Part shown: one piece after another, positions 1-13,200 of the stretch | Layout: the number at the start of each line of letters is the position of its first letter | Position numbering within the stretch: the stretch's first letter is position 1 | Assembly: GCA_946800325.1 (NCBI GenBank) | Contig: CAMPEJ010000008.1 | Location: 707,001 to 771,000, forward strand | Direction: 5' to 3' | Length of the DNA stretch: 64,000 bases | From: Luzula sylvatica | Taxonomy: Eukaryota > Streptophyta > Magnoliopsida > Poales > Juncaceae | Notes under the pieces: model-generated | Databases searched by the model: none | What the model was told of the DNA's origin: nothing | The model's input: the letters and a program-made list of their open reading frames with translations, nothing else | Position numbers and translations under genes: made by a program

Positions 1-2812
1 TTTTGGTGAAATGTTATGTAGTAAAAGATACGATTCAAATGATCTCAAAATACGTTATTTGAACTCCCCAAAGCATAAACAGATTGTTTTGAATCGAAAA
101 ACATACTTTCTTAGTGTTTGTAAATTTTGGTGAAATGTTATGTGGTAAAAGATACGATTCAAATAATCTCAAAATACGTTATTTGAACTCCCCAAAGCAT
201 AAACAAATTGTTTTGAATCGAAAAACAAACTGTCTTAGTGTTTGTAAATTTTGGTGAAATGTTATGTGGTAAAAGATACGATTCAAATGATCTCAAAATG
301 CGTTATTTGAACTCCCCAAAGCATAAACAAATTGTTTTGAATCGAAAAACAAACTGTCTTAGTGTTTGTAAATTTTGGTGAAATGTTATGTGGTAAAAGA
401 TACGATTCAAATGATCTCAAAATACGTTATTTGAACTCCCCAAAGCATAAACAAATTGTTTTGAATCGAAAAACAAACTGTCTTAGTGTTTGTAAATTTT
501 GGTGAAATGTTATGTGGTAAAAGATACGATTCAAATGATCTCAAAATACGTCATTTGAACTCCCCAAAGCATAAACAGATTGTTTTGAATCAAAAAACAA
601 ACTTTCTTAGTGTTTGTAAATTTTGGTGAAATGTTATGTGGTAAAAGATACGATTCAAATGATCTCAAATTACGTTATTTGAACTCCCCAAAGCATAAAC
701 AAATTGTTTTGAATCGAAAAACAAACTGTCTTAGTGTTTGTAAATTTTGGTGAAATGTTATGTGGTAAAAGATACGATTCAAATGATCTCAAAATACGTT
801 ATTTGAACTCCCCAAAGCATATAAACAGATTGTTTTGAATCGAAAAACAAACTTTCTTAGTGTTTGTAAATTTTGGTGAAATGTTATGTAGTAAAAGATA
901 CGATTCAAATGATCTCAAAATACGTTATTTGAACTCCCCAAAGCATAAACAGATTGTTTTGAATCGAAAAACAAACTTTCTTAGTGTTTGTAAATTTTGG
1001 TGAAATGTTATGTAGTAAAAGATACGATTCAAATGATCTCAAAATACGTTATTTGAACTCCCCAAAGCATAAACAAATTGTTTTGAATCGAAAAACAAAC
1101 TGTCTTAGTGTTTGTAAATTTTGGTGAAATGTTATGTGGTAAAAGATACGATTCAAATGATCTCAAAATACGTTATTTGAACTCCCCAAAGCATAAACAG
1201 ATTATTTTGAACCGAAAAACAAACTTTCTTAGTGTTTGTAAATTTTGGTGAAATGTTATGTGGTAAAAGATACGATTCAAATGATCTCAAAATACATTAT
1301 TTGAACTCCCCAAAGCATAAACAGATTGTTTTGAATCGAAAAACAAACTGTCCTAGTGTTTGTAAATTTTGGTGAAATGTTATGTGGTAAAAGATACGAT
1401 TCAAATGATCTCAAAATACGTTATTTGAACTCCCCAAAGCATAAACAGATTATTTTGAATCGAAAAACAAATTTTCTTAGTGTTTGTAAATTTTGGTGAA
1501 ATGTTATGTGGTAAAAGATACGATTCAAATGATCTCAAAATACGTTATTTGAACTCCCCAAAGCATAAACAGATTGTTTTGAATCGAAAAACAAACTTTC
1601 TTAGTGTTTGTAAATTTTGGTGAAATGTTATGTGGTAAAAGATACGATTCAAATGATCTCAAAATACGTTATTTGAACTCCCCAAAGCATAAACAGATTG
1701 TTTTGAATCGAAAAACAAACTTTCTTAGTGTTTGTAAATTTTGGTGAAATGTTATGTGGTAAAAGATACGATTCAAATGATCTCAAAATACGTTATTTGA
1801 ACTCCCCAAAGCATATAAACAGATTGTTTTGAATCGAAAAACAAACTTTCTTAGTGTTTGTAAATTTTGGTGAAATGTTATGTAGTAAAAGATACGATTC
1901 AAATGATCTCAAAATACGTTATTTTAACTCCCCAAAGCATAAACAGATTGTTTTGAATCGAAAAACAAACTTTCTTAGTGTTTGTAAATTTTGGTGAAAT
2001 GTTATGTAGTAAAAGATACGATTCAAATGATCTCAAAATACGTTATTTGAACTCCCCAAAGCATAAACAAATTGTTTTGAATCGAAAAACAAACTGTCTT
2101 AGTGTTTGTAAATTTTGGTGAAATGTTATGTGGTAAAAGGTACGATTCAAATGATCTCAAAATACGTTATTTGAACTCCCCAAAGCATAAACAGATTGTT
2201 TTGAATCGAAAAACAAACTTTCTTAGTGTTTGTAAATTTTGGTGAAATGTTATGTAGTAAAAGATACGATTCAAATGATCTCAAAATACGTTATTTGAAC
2301 TCCCCAAAGCATAAACAAATTGTTTTGAATCGAAAAACAAACTGTCTTAGTGTTTGTAAATTTTGGTGAAATGTTATGTGGTAAAAGATACGATTCAAAT
2401 GATCTCAAAATACGTCATTTGAACTCCCCAAAGCATAAACAGATTGTTTTGAATCGAAAAACAAACTTTCTTAGTGTTTGTAAATTTTGGTGAAATGTTA
2501 TGTAGTAAAAGATACGATTCAAATGATCTCAAAATACGTTATTTGAACTCCCCAAAGCATAAACAGATTGTTTTGAATCGAAAAACAAACTTTCTTAGTG
2601 TTTGTAAATTTTGGTGAAATGTTATGTAGTAAAAGATACGATTCAAATGATCTCAAAATACGTTATTTGAACTCCCCAAAGCATAAACAAATTGTTTTGA
2701 ATCGAAAAACAAACTGTCTTAGTGTTTGTAAATTTTGGTGAAATGTTATGTGGTAAAAGATACGATTCAAAAGATCTCAAAATACGTTATTTGAACTCCC
2801 CAAAGCATAAAC

Positions 2813-2856
2813 AAATTGTTTTGAATCGAAAAACAAATTGTTTTGAATCGAAAAAC
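2813..2856. repeat. 22-bp internal duplication in a satellite monomer (example)
   Basis: A 22-bp piece starting AAATTGTTTTGAATCG and ending AAAAAC is present twice in a row here (2813-2834 and 2835-2856), making a 146-bp monomer. The same event recurs near 7.6, 8.8, 10.1, 11.2, 12.5, 18.5, 22.95, 24.2, 27.35, 28.6 and 32.85 kb. It is missing from the monomer at about 17.2 kb that otherwise corresponds to the one at 7.6 kb, which shows gain or loss after block duplication. I see no copy in the right arm. Confidence 0.9.
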
Positions 2857-4270
2857 AAACTTTCTTAGTGTTTGTAAATTTTGGTGAAATGTTATGTGGT
2901 AAAAGATACGATTCAAATGATCTCAAAATACGTTATTTGAACTCCCCAAAGCATATAAACAGATTGTTTTGAATCGAAAAACAAACTTTCTTAGTGTTTG
3001 TAAATTTTGGTGAAATGTTATGTAGTAAAAGATACGATTCAAATGATCTCAAAATACGTTATTTGAACTCCCCAAAGCATAAACAGATTGTTTTGAATCG
3101 AAAAACAAACTTTCTTAGTGTTTGTAAATTTTGGTGAAATGTTATGTAGTAAAAGATACGATTCAAATGATCTCAAAATACGTTATTTGAACTCCCCAAA
3201 GCATAAACAAATTGTTTTGAATCGAAAAACAAACTGTCTTAGTGTTTGTAAATTTTGGTGAAATGTTATGTGGTAAAAGATACGATTCAAATGATCTCAA
3301 AATACGTTATTTGAACTCCCCAAAGCATAAACAGATTGTTTTGAATCGAAAAACAAACTTTCTTAGTGTTTGTAAATTTTGGTGAAATGTTATGTAGTAA
3401 AAGATACGATTCAAATGATCTCAAAATACGTTATTTGAACTCCCCAAAGCATAAACAAATTGTTTTGAATCGAAAAACAAACTGTCTTAGTGTTTGTAAA
3501 TTTTGGTGAAATGTTATGTGGTAAAAGATACGATTCAAATGATCTCAAAATACGTCATTTGAACTCCCCAAAGCATAAACAGATTGTTTTGAATCGAAAA
3601 ACAAACTTTCTTAGTGTTTGTAAATTTTGGTGAAATGTTATGTAGTAAAAGATACGATTCAAATGATCTCAAAATACGTTATTTGAACTCCCCAAAGCAT
3701 AAACAGATTGTTTTGAATCGAAAAACAAACTTTCTTAGTGTTTGTAAATTTTGGTGAAATGTTATGTAGTAAAAGATACGATTCAAATGATCTCAAAATA
3801 CGTTATTTGAACTCCCCAAAGCATAAACAAATTGTTTTGAATCGAAAAACAAACTGTCTTAGTGTTTGTAAATTTTGGTGAAATGTTATGTGGTAAAAGA
3901 TACGATTCAAAAGATCTCAAAATACGTTATTTGAACTCCCCAAAGCATAAACAGATTATTTTGAATCAAAAAACAAACTTTCTTAGTGTTTGTAAATTTT
4001 GGTGAAATGTTATGTGGTAAAAGATACGATTCAAATGATCTCAAATTACGTTATTTGAACTCCCCAAAGCATAAACAGATTGTTTTGAATCGAAAAACAA
4101 ACTTTCTTAGTGTTTGTAAATTTTGGTGAAATGTTATGTAGTAAAAGATACGATTCAAATGATCTCAAAATACGTTATTTGAACTCCCCAAAGCATAAAC
4201 AGATTGTTTTGAATCGAAAAACAAACTTTCTTAGTGTTTGTAAATTTTGGTGAAATGTTATGTAGTAAAA

Positions 4271-7200
4271 GATATGATTGAAATGATCTCAAAATACGTT
4301 ATTTGAACTCCCCAAAGCATAAACAAATTGTTTTGAATCGAAAAACAAACTGTCTTAGTGTTTGTAAATTTTGGTGAAATGTTATGTGGTAAAAGATACG
4401 ATTCAAATGATCTAAAAATACGTTATTTGAACTCCCCAAAGCATAAACAAATTGTTTTGAATCGAAAAACAAACTGTCTTAGTGTTTGTAAATTTTGGTG
4501 AAATGTTATGTGGTAAAAGATACGATTCAAATGATCTCAAAATACGTTATTTGAACTCCCCAAAGCATAAACAGATTGTTTTGAATCGAAAAACAAACTG
4601 TCTTAGTGTTTGTAAATTTTGGTGAAATGTTATGTGGTAAAAGATACGATTCAAATGATCTCAAAATACGTTATTTGAACTCCCCAAAGCATAAACATAT
4701 TATTTTGAATCGAAAAACAAATTTTCTTAGTGTTTGTAAATTTTGGTGAAATGTTATGTGGTAAAAGATACGATTCAAATGATCTCAAAATACGTTATTT
4801 GAACTCCCCAAAGCATAAACAGATTGTTTTGAATCGAAAAACAAACTTTCTTAGTGTTTGTAAATTTTGGTGAAATGTTATGTGGTAAAAGATACGATTC
4901 AAATGATCTCAAAATACGTTATTTGAACTCCCCAAAGCATAAACAGATTGTTTTGAATCGAAAAACAAACTTTCTTAGTGTTCGTAAATTTTGGTGAAAT
5001 GTTATGTAGTAAAAGATACGATTCAAATGATCTCAAAATACGTTATTTGAACTCCCCAAAGCATAAACAAATTGTTTTGAATCGAAAAACAAACTGTCTT
5101 AGTGTTTGTAAATTTTGGTGAAATATTATGTGGTAAAAGATACGATTCAAATGATCTCAAAATACGTTATTTGAACTCCCCAAAGCATAAACAGATTATT
5201 TTGAACCGAAAAACAAACTTTCTTAGTGTTTGTAAATTTTGGTGAAATGTTATGTAGTAAAAGATACGATTCAAATGATCTCAAAATACGTTATTTGAAC
5301 TCCCCAAAGCATAAACAGATTGTTTTGAATCGAAAAACATACTTTCTTAGTGTTTGTAAATTTTGGTGAAATGTTATGTGGTAAAAGATACGATTCAAAT
5401 AATCTCAAAATACGTTATTTGAACTCCCCAAAGCATAAACAAATTGTTTTGAATCGAAAAACAAACTGTCTTAGTGTTTGTAAATTTTGGTGAAATGTTA
5501 TGTGGTAAAAGATACGATTCAAATGATCTCAAAATGCGTTATTTGAACTCCCCAAAGCATAAACAAATTGTTTTGAATCGAAAAACAAACTGTCTTAGTG
5601 TTTGTAAATTTTGGTGAAATGTTATGTGGTAAAAGATACGATTCAAATGATCTCAAAATACGTTATTTGAACTCCCCAAAGCATAAACAAATTGTTTTGA
5701 ATCGAAAAACAAACTTTCTTAGTGTTTGTAAATTTTGGTGAAATGTAATGTGGTAAAAGATACGATTCAAATGATCTCAAAATACGTTATTTGAACTCCC
5801 CAATGCATAAACAGATTGTTTTGAATCGAAAAACAAACTTTCTTAGGGTTTATAAATTTTGGTGAAATGTTATGTAGTAAAACATACGATTCAAATGATC
5901 TCAAAATACGTTATTTGAACTCCCCAAAGCATAAACAGATTGTTTTGAATCGAAAAACAAACTTTCTTAGTGTTTGTAAATTTTGGTGAAATGTTATGTG
6001 GTAAAAGATACGATTCAAATGATCTCAAAATACGTTATTTGAACTCCCCAAAGCATAAACAAATTGTTTTGAATCGAAAAACAAACTTTCTTAGTGTTTG
6101 TAAATTTTGGTGAAATGTTATGTGGTAAAAGATACGATTCAAATGATCTCAAAATACGTTATTTGAACTCCCCAAAGCATAAACAGATTGTTTTGAATCG
6201 AAAAACAAACTTTCTTAGTGTTTGTAAATTTTGGTGAAATGTTATGTAGTAAAAGATACGATTCAAATGATCTCAAAATACGTTATTTGAACTCCCCAAA
6301 GCATAAACAGATTGTTTTGAATCGAAAAACAAACTTTCTTAGTGTTTGTAAATTTTGGTGAAATGTTATGTAGTAAAAGATACGATTCAAATGATCTCAA
6401 AATACGTTATTTGAACTCCCCAAAGCATAAACAAATTGTTTTGAATCGAAAAACAAACTGTCTTAGTGTTTGTAAATTTTGGTGAAATATTATGTGGTAA
6501 AAGATACGATTCAAATGATCTCAAAATACGTTATTTGAACTCCCCAAAGCATAAACAGATTATTTTGAATCGAAAAACAAACTTTCTTAGTGTTTGTAAA
6601 TTTTGGTGAAATGTTATGTGGTAAAAGATACGATTCAAATGATCTCAAAATACGTTATTTGAACTCCCCAAAGCATAAACAGATTGTTTTGAATCGAAAA
6701 ACAAACTTTCTTAGTGTTTGTAAATTTTGGTGAAATGTTATGTAGTAAAAGATACGATTCAAATGATCTCAAAATACGTTATTAGAACTCCCCAAAGCAT
6801 AAACAAATTGTTTTGAATCGAAAAACAAACTGTCTTAGTGTTTGTAAATTTTGGTGAAATGTTATGTGGTAAAAGATACGATTCAAATGATCTCAAAATA
6901 CGTTATTTGAACTCCCCAAAGCATAAACAGATTATTTTGAACCGAAAAACAAACTTTCTTAGTGTTTGTAAATTTTGGTGAAATGTTATGTGGTAAAAAA
7001 TACGATTCAAATGATCTCAAAATACGTTATTTGAACTCCCCAAAGCATAAACAGATTGTTTTGAATCGAAAAACAAACTGTCCTAGTGTTTGTAAATTTT
7101 GGTGAAATGTTATGTGGTAAAAGATACGATTCAAATGATCTCAAAATACGTTATTTGAACTCCCCAAAGCATAAACAGATTATTTTGAATCGAAAAACAA

Positions 7201-10200
7201 ATTTTCTTAGTGTTTGTAAATTTTGGTGAAATGTTATGTGGTAAAAGATACGATTCAAATGATCTCAAAATACGTTATTTGAACTCCCCAAAGCATAAAC
7301 AGATTGTTTTGAATCGAAAAACAAACTTTCTTAGTGTTTGTAAATTTTGGTGAAATGTTATGTGGTAAAATATACGATTCAAATGATCTCAAAATACGTT
7401 ATTTGAACTCCCCAAAGCATAAACAGATTGTTTTGAATCGAAAAACAAACTTTCTTAGTGTTTGTAAATTTTGGTGAAATGTTATGTAGTAAAAGATACG
7501 ATTCAAATGATCTCAAAATACGTTATTTGAACTCCCCAAAGCATAAACAAATTGTTTTGAATCGAAAAACAAATTGTTTTGAATCGAAAAACAAACTTTC
7601 TTAGTGTTTGTAAATTTTGGTGAAATGTTATGTGGTAAAAGATACGATTCAAATGATCTCAAAATACGTTATTTGAACTCCCCAAAGCATATAAACAGAT
7701 TGTTTTGAATCGAAAAACAAACTTTCTTAGTGTTTGTAAATTTTGGTGAAATGTTATGTGGTAAAAAATACGATTCAAATGATCTCAAAATACGTTATTT
7801 GAACTCCCCAAAGCATAAACAGATTGTTTTGAATCGAAAAACAAACTGTCCTAGTGTTTGTAAATTTTGGTGAAATGTTATGTGGTAAAAGATACGATTC
7901 AAATGATCTCAAAATACGTTATTTGAACTCCCCAAAGCATAAACAGATTATTTTGAATCGAAAAACAAATTTTCTTAGTGTTTGTAAATTTTGGTGAAAT
8001 GTTATGTGGTAAAAGATACGATTCAAATGATCTCAAAATACGTTATTTGAACTCCCCAAAGCATAAACAGATTGTTTTGAATCGAAAAACAAACTTTCTT
8101 AGTGTTTGTAAATTTTGGTGAAATGTTATGTGGTAAAATATACGATTCAAATGATCTCAAAATACGTTATTTGAACTCCCCAAAGCATAAACAGATTGTT
8201 TTGAATCGAAAAACAAACTTTCTTAGTGTTTGTAAATTTTGGTGAAATGTTATGTAGTAAAAGATACGATTCAAATGATCTCAAAATACGTTATTTGAAC
8301 TCCCCAAAGCATAAACAAATTGTTTTGAATCGAAAAACAAACTGTCTTAGTGTTTGTAAATTTTGGTGAAATGTTATGTGGTAAAAGATACGATTCAAAT
8401 GATCTCAAAATACGTTATTTGAACTCCCCAAAGCATAAACAGATTATTTTGAACCGAAAAACAAACTTTCTTAGTGTTTGTAAATTTTGGTGAAATGTTA
8501 TGTGGTAAAAGATACGATTCAAATGATCTCAAAATACGTTATTTGAACTCCCCAAAGCATATAAACAGATTGTTTTGAATCGAAAAACAAACTTTCTTAG
8601 TGTTTGTAAATTTTGGTGAAATGTTATGTAGTAAAAGATACGATTCAAATGATCTCAAAATACGTTATTTGAACTCCCCAAAGCATAAACAAATTGTTTT
8701 GAATCGAAAAACAAACTTTCTTAGTGTTTGTAAATTTTGGTGAAATGTTATGTGGTAAAAGATACGATTCAAATGATCTAAAAATACGTTATTTGAACTC
8801 CCCAAAGCATAAACAAATTGTTTTGAATCGAAAAACAAATTGTTTTGAATCGAAAAACAAACTTTCTTAGTGTTTGTAAATTTTGGTGAAATGTTATGTG
8901 GTAAAAGATACGATTCAAATGATCTCAAAATACGTTATTTGAACTCCCCAAAGCATAAACAGATTATTTTGAACCGAAAAACAAACTTTCTTAGTGTTTG
9001 TAAATTTTGGTGAAATGTTATGTGGTAAAAGATACGATTCAAATGATCTCAAAATACGTTATTTGAACTCCCCAAAGCATAAACAGATTGTTTTGAATCG
9101 AAAAACAAACTTTCTTAGTGTTTGTAAATTTTGGTGAAATGTTATGTAGTAAAAGATACGATTCAAATGATCTCAAAATACGTTATTTGAACTCCCCAAA
9201 GCATAAACAAATTGTTTTGAATCGAAAAACAAACTGTCTTAGTGTTTGTAAATTTTGGTGAAATGTTATGTGGTAAAAGATACGATTCAAATGATCTCAA
9301 AATACGTCATTTGAACTCCCCAAAGCATAAACAGATTGTTTTGAATCGAAAAACAAACTTTCTTAGTGTTTGTAAATTTTGGTGAAATGTTATGTAGTAA
9401 AAGATACGATTCAAATGATCTCAAAATACGTTATTTGAACTCCCCAAAGCATAAACAGATTGTTTTGAATCGAAAAACAAACTTTCTTAGTGTTTGTAAA
9501 TTTTGGTGAAATGTTATGTAGTAAAAGATACGATTCAAATGATCTCAAAATACGTTATTTGAACTCCCCAAAGCATAAACAAATTGTTTTGAATCGAAAA
9601 ACAAACTGTCTTAGTGTTTGTAAATTTTGGTGAAATGTTATGTGGTAAAAGATACGATTCAAATGATCTCAAAATACGTTATTTGAACTCCCCAAAGCAT
9701 AAACAGATTGTTTTGAATCGAAAAACAAACTTTCTTAGTGTTTGTAAATTTTGGTGAAATGTTATGTAGTAAAAGATACGATTCAAATGATCTCAAAATA
9801 CGTTATTTGAACTCCCCAAAGCATAAACAAATTGTTTTGAATCGAAAAACAAACTGTCTTAGTGTTTGTAAATTTTGGTGAAATGTTATGTGGTAAAAGA
9901 TACGATTCAAAAGATCTCAAAATACGTTATTTGAACTCCCCAAAGCATAAACAGATTATTTTGAATCAAAAAACAAACTTTCTTAGTGTTTGTAAATTTT
10001 GGTGAAATGTTATGTGGTAAAAGATACGATTCAAAAGATCTCAAAATACGTTATTTGAACTCCCCAAAGCATAAACAAATTGTTTTGAATCGAAAAACAA
10101 ATTGTTTTGAATCGAAAAACAAACTTTCTTAGTGTTTGTAAATTTTGGTGAAATGTTATGTGGTAAAAGATACGATTCAAATGATCTCAAAATACGTTAT

Positions 10201-13200
10201 TTGAACTCCCCAAAGCATATAAACAGATTGTTTTGAATCGAAAAACAAACTTTCTTAGTGTTTGTAAATTTTGGTGAAATGTTATGTAGTAAAAGATACG
10301 ATTCAAATGATCTCAAAATACGTTATTTGAACTCCCCAAAGCATAAACAGATTGTTTTGAATCGAAAAACAAACTTTCTTAGTGTTTGTAAATTTTGGTG
10401 AAATGTTATGTAGTAAAAGATACGATTCAAATGATCTCAAAATACGTTATTTGAACTCCCCAAAGCATAAACAAATTGTTTTGAATCGAAAAACAAACTG
10501 TCTTAGTGTTTGTAAATTTTGGTGAAATGTTATGTGGTAAAAGATACGATTCAAATGATCTCAAAATACGTTATTTGAACTCCCCAAAGCATAAACAGAT
10601 TGTTTTGAATCGAAAAACAAACTTTCTTAGTGTTTGTAAATTTTGGTGAAATGTTATGTAGTAAAAGATACGATTCAAATGATCTCAAAATACGTTATTT
10701 GAACTCCCCAAAGCATAAACAAATTGTTTTGAATCGAAAAACAAACTGTCTTAGTGTTTGTAAATTTTGGTGAAATGTTATGTGGTAAAAGATACGATTC
10801 AAATGATCTCAAAATACGTCATTTGAACTCCCCAAAGCATAAACAGATTGTTTTGAATCGAAAAACAAACTTTCTTAGTGTTTGTAAATTTTGGTGAAAT
10901 GTTATGTAGTAAAAGATACGATTCAAATGATCTCAAAATACGTTATTTGAACTCCCCAAAGCATAAACAGATTGTTTTGAATCGAAAAACAAACTTTCTT
11001 AGTGTTTGTAAATTTTGGTGAAATGTTATGTAGTAAAAGATACGATTCAAATGATCTCAAAATACGTTATTTGAACTCCCCAAAGCATAAACAAATTGTT
11101 TTGAATCGAAAAACAAACTTTCTTAGTGTTTGTAAATTTTGGTGAAATGTTATGTGGTAAAAGATACGATTCAAATGATCTAAAAATACGTTATTTGAAC
11201 TCCCCAAAGCATAAACAAATTGTTTTGAATCGAAAAACAAATTGTTTTGAATCGAAAAACAAACTTTCTTAGTGTTTGTAAATTTTGGTGAAATGTTATG
11301 TGGTAAAAGATACGATTCAAATGATCTCAAAATACGTTATTTGAACTCCCCAAAGCATAAACAGATTATTTTGAACCGAAAAACAAACTTTCTTAGTGTT
11401 TGTAAATTTTGGTGAAATGTTATGTGGTAAAAGATACGATTCAAATGATCTCAAAATACGTTATTTGAACTCCCCAAAGCATAAACAGATTGTTTTGAAT
11501 CGAAAAACAAACTTTCTTAGTGTTTGTAAATTTTGGTGAAATGTTATGTAGTAAAAGATACGATTCAAATGATCTCAAAATACGTTATTTGAACTCCCCA
11601 AAGCATAAACAAATTGTTTTGAATCGAAAAACAAACTGTCTTAGTGTTTGTAAATTTTGGTGAAATGTTATGTGGTAAAAGATACGATTCAAATGATCTC
11701 AAAATACGTCATTTGAACTCCCCAAAGCATAAACAGATTGTTTTGAATCGAAAAACAAACTTTCTTAGTGTTTGTAAATTTTGGTGAAATGTTATGTAGT
11801 AAAAGATACGATTCAAATGATCTCAAAATACGTTATTTGAACTCCCCAAAGCATAAACAGATTGTTTTGAATCGAAAAACAAACTTTCTTAGTGTTTGTA
11901 AATTTTGGTGAAATGTTATGTAGTAAAAGATACGATTCAAATGATCTCAAAATACGTTATTTGAACTCCCCAAAGCATAAACAAATTGTTTTGAATCGAA
12001 AAACAAACTGTCTTAGTGTTTGTAAATTTTGGTGAAATGTTATGTGGTAAAAGATACGATTCAAATGATCTCAAAATACGTTATTTGAACTCCCCAAAGC
12101 ATAAACAGATTGTTTTGAATCGAAAAACAAACTTTCTTAGTGTTTGTAAATTTTGGTGAAATGTTATGTAGTAAAAGATACGATTCAAATGATCTCAAAA
12201 TACGTTATTTGAACTCCCCAAAGCATAAACAAATTGTTTTGAATCGAAAAACAAACTGTCTTAGTGTTTGTAAATTTTGGTGAAATGTTATGTGGTAAAA
12301 GATACGATTCAAAAGATCTCAAAATACGTTATTTGAACTCCCCAAAGCATAAACAGATTATTTTGAATCAAAAAACAAACTTTCTTAGTGTTTGTAAATT
12401 TTGGTGAAATGTTATGTGGTAAAAGATACGATTCAAAAGATCTCAAAATACGTTATTTGAACTCCCCAAAGCATAAACAAATTGTTTTGAATCGAAAAAC
12501 AAATTGTTTTGAATCGAAAAACAAACTTTCTTAGTGTTTGTAAATTTTGGTGAAATGTTATGTGGTAAAAGATACGATTCAAATGATCTCAAAATACGTT
12601 ATTTGAACTCCCCAAAGCATATAAACAGATTGTTTTGAATCGAAAAACAAACTTTCTTAGTGTTTGTAAATTTTGGTGAAATGTTATGTAGTAAAAGATA
12701 CGATTCAAATGATCTCAAAATACGTTATTTGAACTCCCCAAAGCATAAACAGATTGTTTTGAATCGAAAAACAAACTTTCTTAGTGTTTGTAAATTTTGG
12801 TGAAATGTTATGTAGTAAAAGATACGATTCAAATGATCTCAAAATACGTTATTTGAACTCCCCAAAGCATAAACAAATTGTTTTGAATCGAAAAACAAAC
12901 TGTCTTAGTGTTTGTAAATTTTGGTGAAATGTTATGTGGTAAAAGATACGATTCAAATGATCTCAAAATACGTTATTTGAACTCCCCAAAGCATAAACAG
13001 ATTGTTTTGAATCGAAAAACAAACTTTCTTAGTGTTTGTAAATTTTGGTGAAATGTTATGTAGTAAAAGATACGATTCAAATGATCTCAAAATACGTTAT
13101 TTGAACTCCCCAAAGCATAAACAAATTGTTTTGAATCGAAAAACAAACTGTCTTAGTGTTTGTAAATTTTGGTGAAATGTTATGTGGTAAAAGATACGAT

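Noticed and set aside
8665..8928. 87-codon minus-strand frame, repeated identically at 11067, 18309, 24061, 28451 and 32693
   Set aside because: It is satellite sequence read through where the 22-bp duplication and an AAA variant remove stops. It is copied with the block duplications, has no ATG context or domain, and is not a gene.
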